From: DASPWV01 sp046727855
GTDB taxonomy: Bacteria > Acidobacteriota > Vicinamibacteria > Vicinamibacterales > UBA2999
Assembly: GCA_046727855.1 (NCBI GenBank)
Contig: JBKPDL010000207.1
Location: 1-24,730 of the forward strand
Direction: 5' to 3'
Length of the DNA stretch: 24,730 nucleotides
This document shows, one piece after another, positions 6,873 through 14,417 of this stretch (the first letter of the stretch is position 1; each line of letters opens with the position of its first letter). The position numbers and the translations under genes are program-made. A model generated the notes under the pieces. The model had not been told where the DNA came from and ran no database searches. It saw nothing but the letters and a program-made list of their open reading frames with translations.

Positions 6873-7395
6873 TTACTTGTCGTTTTACGGCTTCGCGGCT
6901 TTTACGGTGGTTGGATCGCTGCTCGTGATCGTGCAGAAGAATCCCATCTACAGCATCGTGTCGCTGATCTTCGCGTTTTTCGGGTTGGCCGGCTTGTATG
7001 TGCTGCTGCAGGCGCCGTTTGTCGCCGCCGTGCAGATCATCGTGTATGCCGGCGCCATTCTCGTGCTCTTCCTGTTTGTCGTCATGCTGCTCAACGTGCC
7101 GCGCGAGGACGCGGCTGAGTGGGATCGCATGCACCCACTCTATCGTCCTGGACCGATGCGCGTCGGCGCGCTGTTGGCAGTGCTTCTCATCGGCGAGCTC
7201 GCCTGGGCGTTGTATAGCACTCCCGGCCTGACCGCGGGCATCGGCGAGCAGACGGCAGGCAATTCGGACGTTGGCGCGCTTGGTCAGGTTCTCTTTACCG
7301 ATTACATGTTTGCCTTTGAAGTGACCTCGATTCTGATCATTGCGGCGATGCTTGGGGCGGTGATTCTGGCGCGCAGGCCAGGAGCCGGAGAGTAA
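6862..7395 (+). CDS. nuoJ: NADH-quinone oxidoreductase subunit J
   Basis: NuoJ, 177 aa, is a five-helix membrane-arm subunit containing the helix that changes conformation during coupling. The typical segment NPIYSIVSLIFAFFGLAGLY (from about residue 27) and the following APFVAAVQIIVYAGAILVLF are clear. There is no ATG at the 5' end; a TTG at 6862, inside the end of nuoH, gives a normal N-terminus, and a TTG at 6877 is the alternative. The last third (FTDYMFAFEVTSILIIAAML) matches the final helix of the family. Confidence 0.93.
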   Translation: MGSDYLSFYGFAAFTVVGSLLVIVQKNPIYSIVSLIFAFFGLAGLYVLLQAPFVAAVQIIVYAGAILVLFLFVVMLLNVPREDAAEWDRMHPLYRPGPMRVGALLAVLLIGELAWALYSTPGLTAGIGEQTAGNSDVGALGQVLFTDYMFAFEVTSILIIAAMLGAVILARRPGAGE

Positions 7396-7399
7396 CGCG

Positions 7400-7702
7400 A
7401 TGGTGCCGCTCAGTCACTATCTGATTCTGTCCGGCGTGCTCTTCACGATTGGCACCGCCGGCGTCTTCCTGCGGCGCAACGTCATCACGCTGCTGCTCTC
7501 GGTGGAGATCATGTTGAACGCCGTCAATCTTGCGTTCGTTGCGTTCGGGCGCGAGTTCGGGACTGTGGATGGCCAGATCATCACGTTCTTCGTGATGACC
7601 GTGGCTGCCGCCGAAGCGGCAGTGGGTCTGGCGCTCGTGATCGGGCTCTTCCGCCACCGCGAGTCGCTCAACCCCGAAGCGTTTACGTCTCTCAAGTGGT
7701 GA
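7400..7702 (+). CDS. nuoK: NADH-quinone oxidoreductase subunit K
   Basis: NuoK, 100 aa, has three transmembrane helices and belongs to the E-channel of the membrane arm. The two membrane glutamates known to be essential in E. coli NuoK fall at the same numbers here: E36 (LLLSVEIMLNAVNL) and E72 (VAAAEAAVGLAL). A purine-rich GGAGCCGGAGAG precedes the ATG at 7400 and is a good ribosome binding site. It lies four bases after nuoJ and four bases before nuoL. Confidence 0.96.
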   Translation: MVPLSHYLILSGVLFTIGTAGVFLRRNVITLLLSVEIMLNAVNLAFVAFGREFGTVDGQIITFFVMTVAAAEAAVGLALVIGLFRHRESLNPEAFTSLKW

Positions 7703-7706
7703 CCGC

Positions 7707-9926
7707 GTGCTGTCGCTGATACCTGCGTTCCCGCTCGTCGGCTTCATCATCAACGCATTTCTCGGCAGCCGCCTGTCGAAGGCCATTTCCGGCGGCCTGG
7801 CCTGTCTCGCGCTGCTCGCGTCCTTTGCCGTCTCGGTCATGGTGGTGTGGCAGCTCGTGTCGATGCCGGAAGGGGCGCGCGAGATCACCGAGGTGGTCTT
7901 CAACTGGTTTTCGTCGGGACCCTTCTCGATTGACCTCGCGTTCCGTCTCGATCCGCTTGCCGCCGTGATGATCCTCGTCGTCACCGGAATTGGATCGTTG
8001 ATTCATATCTACTCGACGGCCTACATGCACGAGGAGACCGACAGCGAATACGCGCGCTACTTCTCCTATCTCAACCTGTTTGTCTTCTTCATGCTCGTGC
8101 TCGTGCTGGGCGCGAACGTGGTCGTCATGTTCGTCGGCTGGGAAGGCGTGGGCCTCTGCTCGTACCTGCTGATTGGCTACTCCTATCAGCGCAAGTCCGC
8201 TGCCGACGCGGCGAAGAAGGCGTTTGTCGTCAACCGAATCGGCGACTACGCGTTCGTCCTCGGCACGTTGTTGATGGCGGTCACGGTTGGCACGGTTGGC
8301 AACACGATGACGCTCGACTTCAAGCAGATCGCGGCAAACGTCAGCGCGATGGATCCCGAGCTGACGTTCGGCACGCTGTCGATCATCACGCTGCTGCTCT
8401 TCATCGGTGCAACCGGCAAGTCCGCGCAAATCCCGCTGTATGTCTGGTTACCCGACGCCATGGAAGGGCCGACACCGGTATCGGCTCTCATCCATGCCGC
8501 GACGATGGTAACTGCCGGCGTGTACATGATTGGCAGAAACGCGGTGCTCTTCGAGCATGCGCCGCTCACGCTCAACATCGTCGCCGTCATCGGCACGGCC
8601 ACCGCGATCTTCGCCGGCACGATCGGTCTCGTTCAGAACGATATCAAGCGCGTGCTCGCGTACTCCACCGTGTCGCAGCTCGGCTACATGTTCCTGGCGA
8701 TGGGTGTGGGTGCATTTGGCGCGGGCATCTTTCATCTCTATACGCACGCGTTCTTCAAGGCGTTGCTGTTCCTTGGATCGGGCGCGGTGATTCACGCGCT
8801 GCACGGCGAGCAGGACCTCCGCAACATGGGCGGACTGAAGAAGTACCTGCCGATCACCTACTGGACATTCGTAATCGGCGCGCTCGCGATTGCCGGTATC
8901 CCGCCGCTCGCCGGTTTCTTCTCGAAAGACGAAATCCTGTTTGAAACCTTCGCGCGCGGTTACCAATGGCTTTGGGTGGTGGGGATCATCACGTCGTTTC
9001 TGACGGCCACGTACATGTGGCGGTTGGTGCATTTGACCTTTCATGGACCGTTTCGGTTCTCGCCCGCGCCCGTAGATGCGTCGGTTCATGCTGTTCAGTC
9101 GACGGTCCACGGTCACGGAGGAGCGGAAACGGCAGCGCCGGGGCATGCGCCTGCGCCCACGCATCACGGCGTGCATCTGCACGATGCCCCGCCGGCGATG
9201 GCGATCGCGCTCGTGGTTCTGGCGCTCGGTTCTGTTGCGGCAGGCTTCGTCGGCGTCCCGCACGCGCTCGGCGGCAGTAACGAGTTCGGACGTTTTCTCG
9301 AGCCGGCCTTCGAGGCGTCGACCACCAGTCTTGCGAGCCTGACCATCGGAGATTGCGCGCCTGCGACCACCGCAATGCCGCCCGAGCCGGGCTCGCTGGC
9401 GAGCCTGACGCTGGGCGACTGTGCGCCGGGCAACGATGTCGCGCGCGTGTCGCAACAATCATCTGCGACCGGCGCTGTTCAGACCGGCCGAGAACAGCCT
9501 GAACACACTGAAGCCGCGCCCGAGGATCACGAGAAGATCACGCTCGAGCGAACCCTCATGGGCGTGTCGGTCCTCGTTGCGCTGCTCGGCATCGGCCTGG
9601 CGACATGGATCTGGTTGAAACGTCCAGAGGTGGCCGATCGCGTCGCCGCGAGGGTCCCGGGGCTTTATCGCCTGTTGCTGAACAAGTATTACGTGGACGA
9701 AGCGTACGACGCCACGGTGGTGCAGCCTATCAAGATCGTGTCGGAAGAAGCGTTGTGGCGCGGCATGGATGCGCGGGTGGTGGATGGCGCGGTCAACGGC
9801 GCCGGACAAGTGGTGGGCGGCATCAGTGCCGTGCTGCGGCTGCTGCAAAACGGATCGGTCAAGACGTACGCGGCGTCAACTTTCCTCGGCGTGGTGGTCA
9901 TCCTCGCCTATTACGTGTGGAGATAG
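7707..9926 (+). CDS. nuoL: NADH-quinone oxidoreductase subunit L (extended loop)
   Basis: NuoL, 739 aa, is the distal antiporter-like proton-pumping subunit with the long lateral helix. Key residues are conserved: E146 in GWEGVGLCSYLLIGYSYQ, K238 in GATGKSAQIPLYVWLPDAME, H263 in LIHAATMVTAG and K408 in GFFSKDEIL. The protein is about 120 residues longer than E. coli NuoL. The extra length lies at about 448-610, which holds a His-rich stretch (458-492) and a 22-residue repeat with the core SLASLT(I/L)GDCAP (541-552 and 563-574). The last 130 residues (LLNKYYVDEAYD onward) are the usual C-terminal helix region. The start is GTG at 7707; no ATG is near. Confidence 0.95.
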   Translation: MLSLIPAFPLVGFIINAFLGSRLSKAISGGLACLALLASFAVSVMVVWQLVSMPEGAREITEVVFNWFSSGPFSIDLAFRLDPLAAVMILVVTGIGSLIHIYSTAYMHEETDSEYARYFSYLNLFVFFMLVLVLGANVVVMFVGWEGVGLCSYLLIGYSYQRKSAADAAKKAFVVNRIGDYAFVLGTLLMAVTVGTVGNTMTLDFKQIAANVSAMDPELTFGTLSIITLLLFIGATGKSAQIPLYVWLPDAMEGPTPVSALIHAATMVTAGVYMIGRNAVLFEHAPLTLNIVAVIGTATAIFAGTIGLVQNDIKRVLAYSTVSQLGYMFLAMGVGAFGAGIFHLYTHAFFKALLFLGSGAVIHALHGEQDLRNMGGLKKYLPITYWTFVIGALAIAGIPPLAGFFSKDEILFETFARGYQWLWVVGIITSFLTATYMWRLVHLTFHGPFRFSPAPVDASVHAVQSTVHGHGGAETAAPGHAPAPTHHGVHLHDAPPAMAIALVVLALGSVAAGFVGVPHALGGSNEFGRFLEPAFEASTTSLASLTIGDCAPATTAMPPEPGSLASLTLGDCAPGNDVARVSQQSSATGAVQTGREQPEHTEAAPEDHEKITLERTLMGVSVLVALLGIGLATWIWLKRPEVADRVAARVPGLYRLLLNKYYVDEAYDATVVQPIKIVSEEALWRGMDARVVDGAVNGAGQVVGGISAVLRLLQNGSVKTYAASTFLGVVVILAYYVWR
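9327..9428 (+). repeat. In-frame 66-bp-period repeat inside nuoL
   Basis: Two copies of a 12-codon block (9327-9362 and 9393-9428) encode SLASLTIGDCAP and SLASLTLGDCAP, 66 bases apart. They lie in the poorly conserved loop of NuoL between the antiporter core and the lateral helix. The DNA copies differ at several third positions, so the duplication is not fresh, or the peptide is under selection. Confidence 0.7.
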
Positions 9927-9927
9927 C

Positions 9928-11532
9928 GTGGCTGGCTGGCCGCTCCTGTCGATTGTGATCTGGCTGCCGACCGTAGGAGCGCTGCTCCTGCTCCTCATCG
10001 GCAATCGCGATGGATCGCGTGATTCCCTCGTTCGCGCTATTGGGCTCGGCGCGTCGATCCTGACGTTGGCCGCAACGCTCGTGTTGTGGGCTCTCTTTGA
10101 CACCACGAGCAGCGCGGAGTTCCAGTTCCTCGAACGCATTCCGTGGATTCCGGACTTCGGCATCGAGTACTCACTCGGGATCGACGGCATCAGCCTGATG
10201 CTGATCGTCCTCACGGCGTTTCTCACGCCCATCGCGCTGCTCTCGTCGTGGGAAGGGATCCACATGAAGGTCAAGGAGTTCTTGATCTTCATGCTGCTTC
10301 TCGAAACGGCGATGCTCGGCGTGTTTGCGTCGCTCGATCTCTTCCTGTTTTACGTGTTCTGGGACTTCGTCCTCATCCCGATGTACTTCATCATCGGCAT
10401 CTGGGGCTACGAGCGGCGGATTTACGCGGCGATCAAATTCATTCTCTATACCATGGCCGGCAGCGTGCTGATGCTGGTCGCCATCATCGGCCTGGCGACG
10501 ATTTACGCCAGCCAGCCTGCCAACGGCGTATACAGCTTCGACCTGCAGCGGCTGTACGGGTTGACGCTCGACCTCAACACGCAACGCTGGTTCTTCCTGG
10601 CGTTTGCGGTCGCATTTGCGATCAAGGTCCCGCTGTTCCCCTTCCATACGTGGTTGCCCGATGCGCACGTCGAGGCGCCCACCGCGGGCTCTGTCATCCT
10701 GGCGGGCGTCATGCTGAAGCTGGGCAGCTACGGCCTCGTGCGGTTTGCGTTTCCGTTGTTTCCCGATGCCGCGCTCGAGATGGCGCCATGGCTTGCCACG
10801 CTGGCAGCGATCGCGATCGTTTACGGCGCGCTGGTGGCGATGGTGCAGCCGGACATGAAGAAGCTGGTGGCGTACTCGTCGGTGAGTCACATGGGTTTCG
10901 TTGTCCTGGGCACTGCGGCCATGAATCTGCAAGGCGTGCAGGGGGCCGTGTATCAGATGCTCGCGCACGGCGTGAGCACCGGCGGACTGTTCTGCATTGT
11001 GGGCATGCTCTCCGACCGGCGCCACACGCGCTTGATTAGCGAGTACGGCGGCATCAAGCGAATCATCCCGCGACTGACGGCGGCATCACTCCTGATCACG
11101 CTCGCGTCGATTGGCTTGCCGGGCATGAACGGTTTTATCGGCGAATTTCTGATCATGCTCGGCGGCTTCCGCTGGGATCCTCGATTCGTTGTGGTCGCCG
11201 GCCTCGGCGTCATCCTCTCCGCCGTTTACATGCTGTGGATGTTCCAGCGCGTGTTCTACGGCGAGGTGACGAACGAGCACAATCGTCATCTGCCTGATCT
11301 CTCGTTCAGGGAGTGGGCGATCCTCGGACCGCTCGCCGCCGCTGCGATTTTCATGGGTGTGTTTCCCAACGTCTTTTTGAAGCCGATGGAGCCGGCGGTT
11401 GGCCGCATCGTGCAGCGGATGGAGCAGCGCCAAACCTTTGCCGCCGCTCAGAAAAAGGGGTCAGACCCCTTTTCCGGCGTCGTTTCCGCGGAAAAGGGGT
11501 CTGACCCCTTTTTCGCCGAGGGCTCACGTTGA
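9928..11532 (+). CDS. nuoM: NADH-quinone oxidoreductase subunit M
   Basis: NuoM, 534 aa, is the middle antiporter-like proton pump. The GTG at 9928, two bases after the nuoL stop, gives the expected N-terminus (AGWPLLSIVIWLPTVGALLL); the frame is open further upstream inside nuoL, but that is overlap only. K233 (FAIKVPLFPFHTWLPDAHVE) and K264 (GVMLKLGSYGL) match the essential lysines. In the TM5 motif the usual glutamate is replaced by aspartate, D146 (FYVFWDFVLIPMYFI). The last residues, from about 510, are not family sequence: they are the translation of a palindromic repeat (11453-11512) and read KKGSDPFSGVVSAEKGSDPF before a short tail. The stop overlaps the nuoN TTG. Confidence 0.94.
   Translation: MAGWPLLSIVIWLPTVGALLLLLIGNRDGSRDSLVRAIGLGASILTLAATLVLWALFDTTSSAEFQFLERIPWIPDFGIEYSLGIDGISLMLIVLTAFLTPIALLSSWEGIHMKVKEFLIFMLLLETAMLGVFASLDLFLFYVFWDFVLIPMYFIIGIWGYERRIYAAIKFILYTMAGSVLMLVAIIGLATIYASQPANGVYSFDLQRLYGLTLDLNTQRWFFLAFAVAFAIKVPLFPFHTWLPDAHVEAPTAGSVILAGVMLKLGSYGLVRFAFPLFPDAALEMAPWLATLAAIAIVYGALVAMVQPDMKKLVAYSSVSHMGFVVLGTAAMNLQGVQGAVYQMLAHGVSTGGLFCIVGMLSDRRHTRLISEYGGIKRIIPRLTAASLLITLASIGLPGMNGFIGEFLIMLGGFRWDPRFVVVAGLGVILSAVYMLWMFQRVFYGEVTNEHNRHLPDLSFREWAILGPLAAAAIFMGVFPNVFLKPMEPAVGRIVQRMEQRQTFAAAQKKGSDPFSGVVSAEKGSDPFFAEGSR
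11453..11512 (+). repeat. Double palindromic repeat in the 3' end of nuoM
   Basis: Two 21-base palindromes, each AAAAGGGGTC and GACCCCTTTT around one central base, lie at 11453-11473 (centre A) and 11492-11512 (centre T). They are mirror copies of each other, so the whole element is a perfect 24-bp inverted repeat (11453-11476 against 11489-11512) with a 12-base loop. It is in frame with nuoM and ends 16 bases before the nuoN start. The organisation resembles REP/BIME-type dispersed elements. In RNA it would form either one long stem-loop or two short ones between nuoM and nuoN. Confidence 0.88.
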
Positions 11533-12968
11533 CGCTCGACAGCTTCGACGCGGTGATTCCGGTCATTTGTGTCAGCCTCGCCGGCCTGGTCTCGATGCTG
11601 GCCGAGTCATTTCGCCTGCGCAACGAGCGCATGCCGATCGGCGGCCTGGCGATCATCGGCCTGGTCGGCGCCGCGGTCGCCAGCGTGCTGCTCTGGAACG
11701 ACAACCGGACCAGTTTCGGCGTGGTCATCGCGGACAACTTTGCGTTGTTCGTCAATCTCGTGCTCATCGCGGTGGGTATTCTGACGGTGTTCTTCGCGTC
11801 GCAAACGCTCGACCGCGATCGGCTGCCGAGCGGTGAGTTCTACGCGCTGATTCTTTTTGCCATCGTCGGCATGATGCTGATGGTGCAGGCCACCGATCTG
11901 CTGCTGTTGTTTCTCGCCCTCGAGACAATGTCGATCGCCGTGTATGTGTTGACCGGCATCCGTCGCGACCAGCCGGCGAGCACGGAAGCGGCGTTCAAGT
12001 ACTTCCTGCTCGGCGCGTTCGCGAGCTCGTTCTTCCTGTATGGGATTGCGTTCCTCTATGGCATCACGGGGAGCACGCATCTCGATCGGATTGGCTCGGT
12101 GATTGCCGCACAGTCGATGAGCCGCAATCCGATGATCCTGCTTGCGCTCGGCCTGTTGATCGTCGGCTTCGGCTTCAAGATCGCCGCGGTGCCCTTTCAC
12201 ATGTGGTCGCCCGACGCGTACGAAGGCGCGCCGGCCGTGGTCACCGGGTTCATGTCAACAGGCGTCAAGGCCGCCGCGATTGCCGGCTTCGCGCGCGTAT
12301 TTCTGTCTGCTCTCGAGCCGATGAGCGGCGAATGGTGGCCGGTGCTCTGGGTCATCGCAGCTGCGACGATGATCGTCGGCACGGTGCTGGGGGTGGCGCA
12401 GACGAGCCTCAAGCGGATGCTGGCGTATTCCAGCATCGCGCATGGCGGTTATCTGTTGATCGGCCTGGTCGCCGGCCACGATATCGGGAAGGCGGCGATT
12501 TTGTACTATCTCGCCGCCTATGCGCTCACTAATCTCGGGGCGTTCGGCGTCATCGCGCTGCTCGGCTCACGCGAGCGCGCCAACGACGATTTGCGTGACT
12601 ACGCCGGTCTCTGGTACTCGCATCCGAGCCTCGCCGCGCTGATGACGATTTGTCTGCTCTCTCTCGGCGGCTTTCCGCCCACTGCCGGATTCATCGGCAA
12701 GTGGTACATCTTCAGTGCGGCGATCTCGTACGATTACTATTGGCTCGCGATCATCGGCGTGCTTTCGAGTGTCGTCTCGGTGTTCTTCTATCTGCGTATC
12801 GTGGTGATGATGTACATGTACGAGCGCGATGCCCGTCCGGTACCCGCGCCCCTCACCGCGGTCGCGGTCGCGGCGCTGGCGATGTCCGTGATCGGCATTC
12901 TCTACCTGGGGATCTTGCCGGCGCAGGTTATGCAGTTGGCTGGCGCTTCGGTTTCGACGATTCAATAA
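11529..12968 (+). CDS. nuoN: NADH-quinone oxidoreductase subunit N
   Basis: NuoN, 479 aa, is the third antiporter-like pump and the last gene of the operon. E132 (LALETMSIAVYVLTG), K217 (GFGFKIAAVPFHMWSPDAYE) and K247 (MSTGVKAAA) are at the family positions. About fourteen transmembrane segments are visible. The start is a TTG at 11529 that overlaps the nuoM stop (TTGA). No ATG gives a full first helix, so the TTG is preferred. Directly upstream is the palindromic element in the nuoM tail. Downstream there is no clear terminator, only the CAGAT repeats. Confidence 0.95.
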   Translation: MTLDSFDAVIPVICVSLAGLVSMLAESFRLRNERMPIGGLAIIGLVGAAVASVLLWNDNRTSFGVVIADNFALFVNLVLIAVGILTVFFASQTLDRDRLPSGEFYALILFAIVGMMLMVQATDLLLLFLALETMSIAVYVLTGIRRDQPASTEAAFKYFLLGAFASSFFLYGIAFLYGITGSTHLDRIGSVIAAQSMSRNPMILLALGLLIVGFGFKIAAVPFHMWSPDAYEGAPAVVTGFMSTGVKAAAIAGFARVFLSALEPMSGEWWPVLWVIAAATMIVGTVLGVAQTSLKRMLAYSSIAHGGYLLIGLVAGHDIGKAAILYYLAAYALTNLGAFGVIALLGSRERANDDLRDYAGLWYSHPSLAALMTICLLSLGGFPPTAGFIGKWYIFSAAISYDYYWLAIIGVLSSVVSVFFYLRIVVMMYMYERDARPVPAPLTAVAVAALAMSVIGILYLGILPAQVMQLAGASVSTIQ

Positions 12969-13063
12969 CGCAGATGGACGCAGATAGAAGGACGGGACGC
13001 AGATAAACGCAGATAAGACGCAGATAAATCCAGATAAAAACGCAGATAGGACCCAGATAACCA
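12969..13063. repeat. CAGAT-phased degenerate tandem repeat
   Basis: Eight CAGAT cores occur at 12971, 12981, 13000, 13010, 13021, 13031, 13043 and 13054, most within ACGCAGATAA-like units. Spacing is 10 to 12 bases with one double step of 19, close to the helical repeat. It starts at the nuoN stop codon. No protein-coding signal is present. It may be a selfish simple repeat or a bent-DNA/protein-binding array closing the operon. The remaining bases to 13118 show nothing I can name. Confidence 0.75.
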
Positions 13064-13118
13064 AGTTGCGATGGCAGTTTTATTCCGCTGCCGGTCGTTC
13101 GATACGGTCACTGCAACT

Positions 13119-13571
13119 TCACGATGAACGAGGTCGCCCTGGCGTTCTTGTTGACCGTGCAGCATTGACCGCGCGGCTTTTCGTCGCCCGCGCTCGAGGG
13201 GTCGTCTTCGAGACGAACCGCCATGACGCGCCGAGCAGATCACGCAATGCGTCAGGGTGGATACGGGACAACCGCACGAGCACACACGGATAGTTTCGGT
13301 AGTGATCCTTGAGGTAGTAGGTCTCCGGCTCCGCGGCGATCAGCTCGTCGCGCTCGCGGAAGTCGATGCGGACCGCGAGCGAATTGTGCTCGGCCGACTT
13401 GTGAATGGCGATGCACGCGAACATCTTGCCGTTCACTTTGAGGCACGGTGAGCCCCAGCTCGTGCCTTCCTCGACGCCAGGCAGCGCAAGGCCCATCTTG
13501 CGGACCGTGTCGAAGGCGGTCGTTTTGCGGGCCAATGAAGTCTCTCCCATGCCGCGTGGCAGCCGGTTCAT
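13119..13571 (-). CDS. MmcQ/YjbR family protein
   Basis: A 150-aa protein of the YjbR/MmcQ-like family (small cytoplasmic proteins with a DNA-binding-like double-wing fold; biochemical role unknown). Family marks are LPGVEEGTSWGSPCLKVNGK, then FACIAIHKSAE, DELIAAEPETYYLKDHYRNY and PCVLVRLSRI..LRDLLGASWRFV. After about residue 118 the protein has a basic, low-complexity tail rich in Arg, Thr and Ala that is not part of the fold. The ATG at 13571 is the longest start; the one at 13550 (MGETSLARK) is equally plausible. It is divergent from the VOC gene with about 31 bases between, so the two likely share a promoter region. Confidence 0.8.
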   Translation of the reverse strand: MNRLPRGMGETSLARKTTAFDTVRKMGLALPGVEEGTSWGSPCLKVNGKMFACIAIHKSAEHNSLAVRIDFRERDELIAAEPETYYLKDHYRNYPCVLVRLSRIHPDALRDLLGASWRFVSKTTPRARATKSRAVNAARSTRTPGRPRSS

Positions 13572-13589
13572 ACTACGCGCCTGGTTTTC

Positions 13590-13594
13590 AGGAG
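13590..13594 (+). promoter_or_regulatory. Ribosome binding site deciding the VOC gene start
   Basis: AGGAG lies 8 bases before the ATG at 13603. The frame is open much further upstream (to about 13405), but that stretch is antisense to the YjbR-like gene, so this site fixes the start at 13603. Confidence 0.8.
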
Positions 13595-13602
13595 CACAAG
13601 CG

Positions 13603-13953
13603 ATGATTCGTGGGCTGCATGCGATGTTCTACTCGTCCGAAGCCGAGAAGCTGCGGGCGTTTCTCAGAGACAAGCTCGGGTTGCAGGGGACCGACGTGGG
13701 CGGCGGATGGCTGATCTTCAATCCGCCTGAAGCGGACCTCGGCGTGCATCCCACCGACGGCGAAGATGCGGCGTCCGGCACCGCCGACCTGTCGTTCTAT
13801 TGCGACGACATTCATGCCACGGTGCGCGATCTGCGCGCACGCGGCGTGGAATTCGTCGACGACGTTGCGGACCATGGCTATGGCTTGGTCACGCACTTCA
13901 GGGTTCCGGGAGGTTTCAACATCCAGCTGTACCAGCCGAAATATCAGAAGTAG
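13603..13953 (+). CDS. VOC/glyoxalase-fold protein
   Basis: A 116-aa single-domain protein of the vicinal oxygen chelate superfamily, built of two beta-alpha-beta-beta-beta modules. The first covers HAMFYSSEAEKLRAFLRDKL with GGGWLIFNPPEADLGVHP. The second covers ADLSFYCDDIHATVRDLRAR, GVEFVDDVADHGYGLVTHFR and VPGGFNIQLYQP. H6, H48 and an acidic residue near the end are possible metal ligands, but the substrate cannot be inferred; the superfamily includes dioxygenases, glyoxalase I and antibiotic-resistance proteins. It is convergent with the thioesterase gene, whose stop lies 18 bases downstream. Confidence 0.85.
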   Translation: MIRGLHAMFYSSEAEKLRAFLRDKLGLQGTDVGGGWLIFNPPEADLGVHPTDGEDAASGTADLSFYCDDIHATVRDLRARGVEFVDDVADHGYGLVTHFRVPGGFNIQLYQPKYQK

Positions 13954-13971
13954 CGCTGCCAGCAATCCCGC

Positions 13972-14406
13972 TCACGCGTAGGCGAGAGAAGAGAGCCGGA
14001 TCGTGCTGCGCATGAATGAGCCGCTGCCTCGCCCAACTTGCTTGCCACGATCGTCGAAGAGCTCGGCCTCGGCGAGGAACAGCTGACGCGACTGGTGCAC
14101 CACGCGTCCAATGGCGCGCATGCTCCCTTCTGACAGCGGGCGTGTGAGATAGACGTTGTAGGTAACCGTTACGACGAACACATCGGTCACAACCGAGCTG
14201 ACGGCGAAAAACGATGCGTCATCGAGCGCCTTGAAGTAGACGGCGCCGTGGACCGCGTGCGCCGCATGAAAGAACTCGGGGCGCACGGGAATCACGACCT
14301 CTGCCTTCCCCTCAGAAACTTTCAGTTCGGGCCGAAAGTAAGCATTGACCGGCGCCGCCGCGTACATCCGCTCCAGCTTGCGAAAGTGTTCCTCGCTCGA
14401 AGACAT
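13972..14406 (-). CDS. PaaI-like hot-dog thioesterase
   Basis: A 144-aa single hot-dog domain of the PaaI/4-hydroxybenzoyl-CoA thioesterase type, expected to hydrolyse acyl- or aryl-CoA thioesters in the cytoplasm. The hot-dog helix is HAVHGAVYFKALDDASFFAV (50-69) with the HG pair at 53-54 and acidic residues D62/D63 as candidate catalytic groups. It is followed by the strand VTVTYNVYLTRPL. The frame is open upstream to 14520, but family sequence starts at the ATG at 14406 (MSSSEEHFRKLERMYAAAPV). It is divergent from the frameshifted membrane gene with only about 11 bases between the two starts. Confidence 0.82.
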   Translation of the reverse strand: MSSSEEHFRKLERMYAAAPVNAYFRPELKVSEGKAEVVIPVRPEFFHAAHAVHGAVYFKALDDASFFAVSSVVTDVFVVTVTYNVYLTRPLSEGSMRAIGRVVHQSRQLFLAEAELFDDRGKQVGRGSGSFMRSTIRLSSLAYA

Positions 14407-14417
14407 CCGCTGATGAT

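Noticed and set aside
11453..11512. Intrinsic terminator between nuoM and nuoN
   Set aside because: The stem is GC/AT mixed and followed by only five T, it lies inside the nuoM coding region, and nuoN starts 16 bases later; the mirror-copy structure fits a dispersed palindromic repeat better.
12969..13063. CRISPR array
   Set aside because: Units are about 10-11 bases with no unique spacers and no cas genes nearby.
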